From contig CM053148.1 of assembly GCA_028571685.1 (NCBI GenBank), forward strand, positions 85,582,001-85,646,000: 64,000 nucleotides of DNA. The letters are read 5' to 3'. Of this stretch, positions 61,025-64,000 are shown piece after piece. A program made the translations under genes and the position numbers. The notes beneath the pieces were generated by a model. The model saw nothing but the letters and a program-made list of their open reading frames with translations. It was not told where the DNA came from and did no database searches. The number at the start of each line of letters is the position of its first letter. Positions within the stretch are counted from its first letter, which is position 1. This stretch comes from Heterohyrax brucei. Lineage: Eukaryota > Chordata > Mammalia > Hyracoidea > Procaviidae.

Positions 61025-62000
61025 ATAATTCATTCCTCCTTCAAAAATGTATATACAAATTGTTTTGTGACATTGGCTGCAGTCCCTGCAATGTTCGACA
61101 CTCTCCTCATCTCCCTTTGCACCCTGGGTTCTCTGTGTCCATTCATCCAGCTTTCCTGTCCCTTCCTGCCTGCACATCCTTGCTCATAGCAGATGTTGCC
61201 CTTCTGATCTGGGATGTTTGACAGAACTAAGAAGCACTCTCTTTATGTGCTCTTACTTGTTTCATAGGCTTGTTTAATCCGAGGCTGAAAGGTAGACCTT
61301 TGTTGAGGTCCCAGCCCTAAGCTAGCAGGGTTTCTCAGGGCCATAATCACAAGGATTCCTCCAGTCTCAGTCAGACCGACCAGTCTGGTCTTTGCTTGTG
61401 AATTTGAATTTTGTCCTACATTCTTCTCTCACTAAGATGAAGAATCTGGATTTGTTTTGCTTCAACAATCAGCTGAAGTACTTTTAAGGTATAAGCACAG
61501 TTCATCCACCGACTTGTTCAAAGTATCCTTCCATTTGTGACACTAAGGAGCAGGCTGTTCCCCAGGAGCTGCTCTGGGCATGTTAGACATCACTGACCTG
61601 ACAATACACAGAGTGAAAAACGACAGGCTGGCCCTCCAGTGGAATCGATCTGTTACTTTAAACCTTAAAGAGTTATTTGTCATTTTTACCTGCTCGGCAG
61701 GCATGGAATTCTCTTGCAAAAGTTTACAGGACTGAAGTTTTGCAGTATTCCTTTTTGTTCTTCTCCCCTACCATAGAGATGCAAGGCCTGAACATGACTT
61801 ACAGCCCAGTTGATAATCAAAATGACATCATATAGGGAAGAAAATGGACCCCAGAGCTAAGTAGGCATCTCAGAGATTTACAGTGGTGAACTTGAGGAGA
61901 TAACTAGTCCCCAAGAAGTATTGCTTATGTGTCAGATTCATGCTGTTCTTCATTTTTATTTGCTGAAGGAAATGAGATTAAAACAGATTCCCATCTACTA
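61025..62000. other. no gene recognised
   Basis: Mixed sequence with a few CT-rich L2-like phrases near 61130-61200. No supported exon. Confidence 0.45.
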
Positions 62001-62004
62001 TAGC

Positions 62005-62148
62005 AAGATGGCATAGTGGTTAAGTGCTACGTCTGCTAAACGGAGGGTTGGCACTTGAGATCCACCAAGCGTACCTCAGAAACTCTATGGAGCAGTTCTA
62101 CTGTAACCCATAAGGAAATTGACTCAATGGCTGTGGTTTTTTTGGCAT
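62005..62148 (+). mobile_element. AfroSINE
   Basis: GATGGCATAGTGGTTAAGTG head, GAGCAGTTCTACTGTAACCC, shortened tail GAAATTGACTCAATGGCTGT. Confidence 0.85.
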
Positions 62149-62689
62149 AGTAAGGTGGTACTGGCAGATAATCATGCTAATAGTGGCAATAGTAACAATT
62201 GCCATAGTAACATTACAACTCAGTATTTCAGTAGTTGCATAGTAGATTTCAGTATCACCTTCTGAAACAACCTGATGGAAGGTAACTTAGTGAGAACTCT
62301 TAGCTTGTGCATGGTGATGTCTCTTGCCAAGAGAATAAAGTAAGAATCATTAGATGATGCAGGACAATTTGATGAAGCAAAGCAAAGACGTGACTAGCTA
62401 CCCAAATGAGTTATTTATCTAATCTCTCTGACTCTCAGTTTTATCATCCAAGAATGAAGTGATTAAACGACATCTAGCTTCTGTCTCTATTCAGAGATTC
62501 TAGCGCTCTATGATTAGATATCTCTTGGTAAGAAATGAGTGAATATGACTTTTGTGCCAAAAGTGTAACAAGCCCACATAATTCACATTTTTACACACAC
62601 ACATAAAAGAGATTTACTTTCCTTATAACTTTGAGCAATGCCTGAGCAGGTACTTTACCAAGACTATCAAATACATTTTATCACGGGAT

Positions 62690-62871
62690 GGCCAACTCAT
62701 CTGGCTCTCCTTTGACAGTGGCTAATCTAGTGTCAAGATGCTGGTAGAGTTCTTGACCTGGTTTGATTCTTCGCCAGTGTACCTCATGTGCAGCCACTAG
62801 CCGTGTGTCAGTGGAAGACCGAGTGTTGCTACAGCTATAAAGTTTCAGCTGAGCTTCCAGACTAAGACAGT
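62690..62871 (+). mobile_element. afrotherian SINE variant, part left of an LTR
   Basis: TGGCCAACTCATCTGGCTCT, GTACCTCATGTGCAGCCACT, AGCTGAGCTTCCAGACTAAG. Continues at 63369. Confidence 0.7.
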
Positions 62872-63368
62872 TGTTTTAGTCAGCTAGTGTTGTTCAACAG
62901 AAATGCCACAAGTGAGTGATTACAAAAAGAGAAATTTTATTTTGTCACAGTCTAGTGGGATAAAAGTCCAAATTCAGGGTGTTGGTTCCAGGAGAAGGCT
63001 TTCTCTGCAGGTTCTGGAGGAAGTTTCTTCTCATCAGTCTTCCCATGGGCTACAAGTTTCTGAGGTGCAGGGAACACAGTCCATTCCAAAGGGTACACCC
63101 AGCCTCTGGCACTGCTCTGTGGTAGTATGAGGTCCCCCAAACCTCTCTGCTAGCTTTTTACCTTTATATTTCAAGGGACTTTCTCAAGGCATGAAACAAT
63201 CTTATATCTTGGGTCCTGTCCTGCCAACACAACTACCACTCACCCTGCCTCATTATCATTGTAGAGACAGGATCCACAACGTGAAAGAATATCACACAAT
63301 ACCAGGAAACATGGCCCAGCCAGATTTCTACACACATTTTTGGGGGGAACACAATTCAATCTATGACA
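62872..63368 (-). mobile_element. MaLR-like solo LTR inserted in an older SINE variant
   Basis: Left TGTTTTAGTCAGCTAGTGTT, right ATTCAATCTATGACA. Flanked by ACAGT (62867-62871) and ATAGT (63369-63373). The same repeat family lies on both sides. Confidence 0.85.
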
Positions 63369-63540
63369 ATAGTCTGGGAAGAAAGACCTAGTGATCTACT
63401 TCCAAAATCAGCCAATGAAAACCCCGTGCATCACAATGGTTCTACCCACAACCCATCACAGTCCTCATGCAGGTCAGTGTGCGTGGGGTAGTCGGGAGTC
63501 CAGGGCCAACTGAACAGCAGCTAACAATGACAACATCAAT
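63369..63540 (+). mobile_element. afrotherian SINE variant, part right of the LTR
   Basis: GGGAAGAAAGACCTAGTGAT, CAAAATCAGCCAATGAAAAC, GTCGGGAGTCCAGGGCCAAC, GAACAGCAGCTAACAATGAC. Confidence 0.7.
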
Positions 63541-63945
63541 CCAATTTTAAAACTCAAAGCTCTGTGTCACATAAATCTCCTCAGTCCTAATTAACTGGGA
63601 AGGCTGGTCCCCCACCTTGCCGTGACATTCTACCAGCTATTCCCTTACACCCCTCCCCACAGTCTCCTACAGGCATTTCTAACTACTTCAGCCACAAGAC
63701 TCAGCTTCACCACATGACTGAGCCAATGTTAGCAAAGACAGATCATACACAAGAAACTATCATCCAGAAGGAACTTGGTTCCAACCCTCCACTGCCATCT
63801 AATGACTCTGGGACAAGCTTGGCCAGCTGCTTGTCCACTGAGAATCTGTAGTCGTCCCGAATCTGAAATCATATTGTAATCCCCAAACAACTTACTTATA
63901 TAACAACTGGACACATCCTTCCTCCATTCTTACCTGTGGGCTGTG

Positions 63946-64000
63946 GTGGTCAGGATTATGTCAACTTGACTACTCCATATTTGGCTGCTGTATTAAGTGG
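63946..64000 (+). mobile_element. start of an LTR of the second family, cut by window end
   Basis: GGTGGTCAGGATTATGTCAA CTTG wording parallels the start of the LTR at 51208 (GGTTAAGG..GTGTCAACTTG). Only about 55 bp lie inside the window. Confidence 0.5.

Noticed and set aside
41000..64000. APP or other neighbouring gene exons
   Set aside because: Looked for because of expected synteny; no splice-bounded coding sequence resembling APP was seen.

Overview
The window is nuclear DNA from a placental mammal, almost certainly an afrotherian (elephant, sirenian or a relative). Three things support this. It holds spliced exons of a vertebrate gene. It is packed with afrotherian tRNA-derived SINEs (AfroSINE-type) and a BovB-like RTE LINE that shares the SINE 3' tail. 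It also carries general mammalian repeats: L1, L2, MIR, a MER20-like hAT element, mariner and MaLR-type LTRs. There is no bacterial-style gene organisation; nearly all open frames over 60 codons are chance or transposon remnants.

One gene is recognised with confidence: CYYR1 (cysteine and tyrosine rich 1) on the + strand. Its transmembrane exon lies at 9294-9451 and its last coding exon at 24507-24640. Both have consensus splice sites, matching phase and an intact reading frame ending in TAG. The window therefore runs from inside intron 2 (1-9293), through intron 3 (9452-24506), into the 3' UTR and downstream intergenic DNA (24641-64000). The exons for the signal peptide and Cys-rich ectodomain lie upstream of the window. 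In human, CYYR1 lies between ADAMTS1/ADAMTS5 and APP; if synteny holds, the right-hand side leads towards APP. No APP exon is visible here.

Region by region. 1-7.4 kb: a complete MaLR-like LTR, a decayed L1 with ORF1 and ORF2 remnants broken by SINEs and a second LTR, then an inverted RTE. 7.4-24.5 kb: CYYR1 introns with L2, SINEs, simple repeats, a rearranged mariner pair and one LTR. 24.6-36 kb: SINE-rich 3' flank, an LTR nested in a SINE, and an unidentified pseudogene-like block on the minus strand. 36-41 kb: LTR plus tandem RTE 3' fragments. 41-54 kb: MIR, MER20-like hAT, several LTRs and a GC-rich block with a perfect RFX-like palindrome. 54-57 kb: an RTE inserted into an LTR with a clean target duplication. 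57-64 kb: LTRs and SINEs, one LTR nested inside another repeat.

Apart from CYYR1 the content is a layered record of retrotransposition. The nested insertions give relative ages. I did not find a new gene system. The best leads are the altered CYYR1 tail, the 33.2-33.7 kb pseudogene-like block, the palindromic SINE/RTE tail, the mariner pair and the 48.48 kb palindrome.
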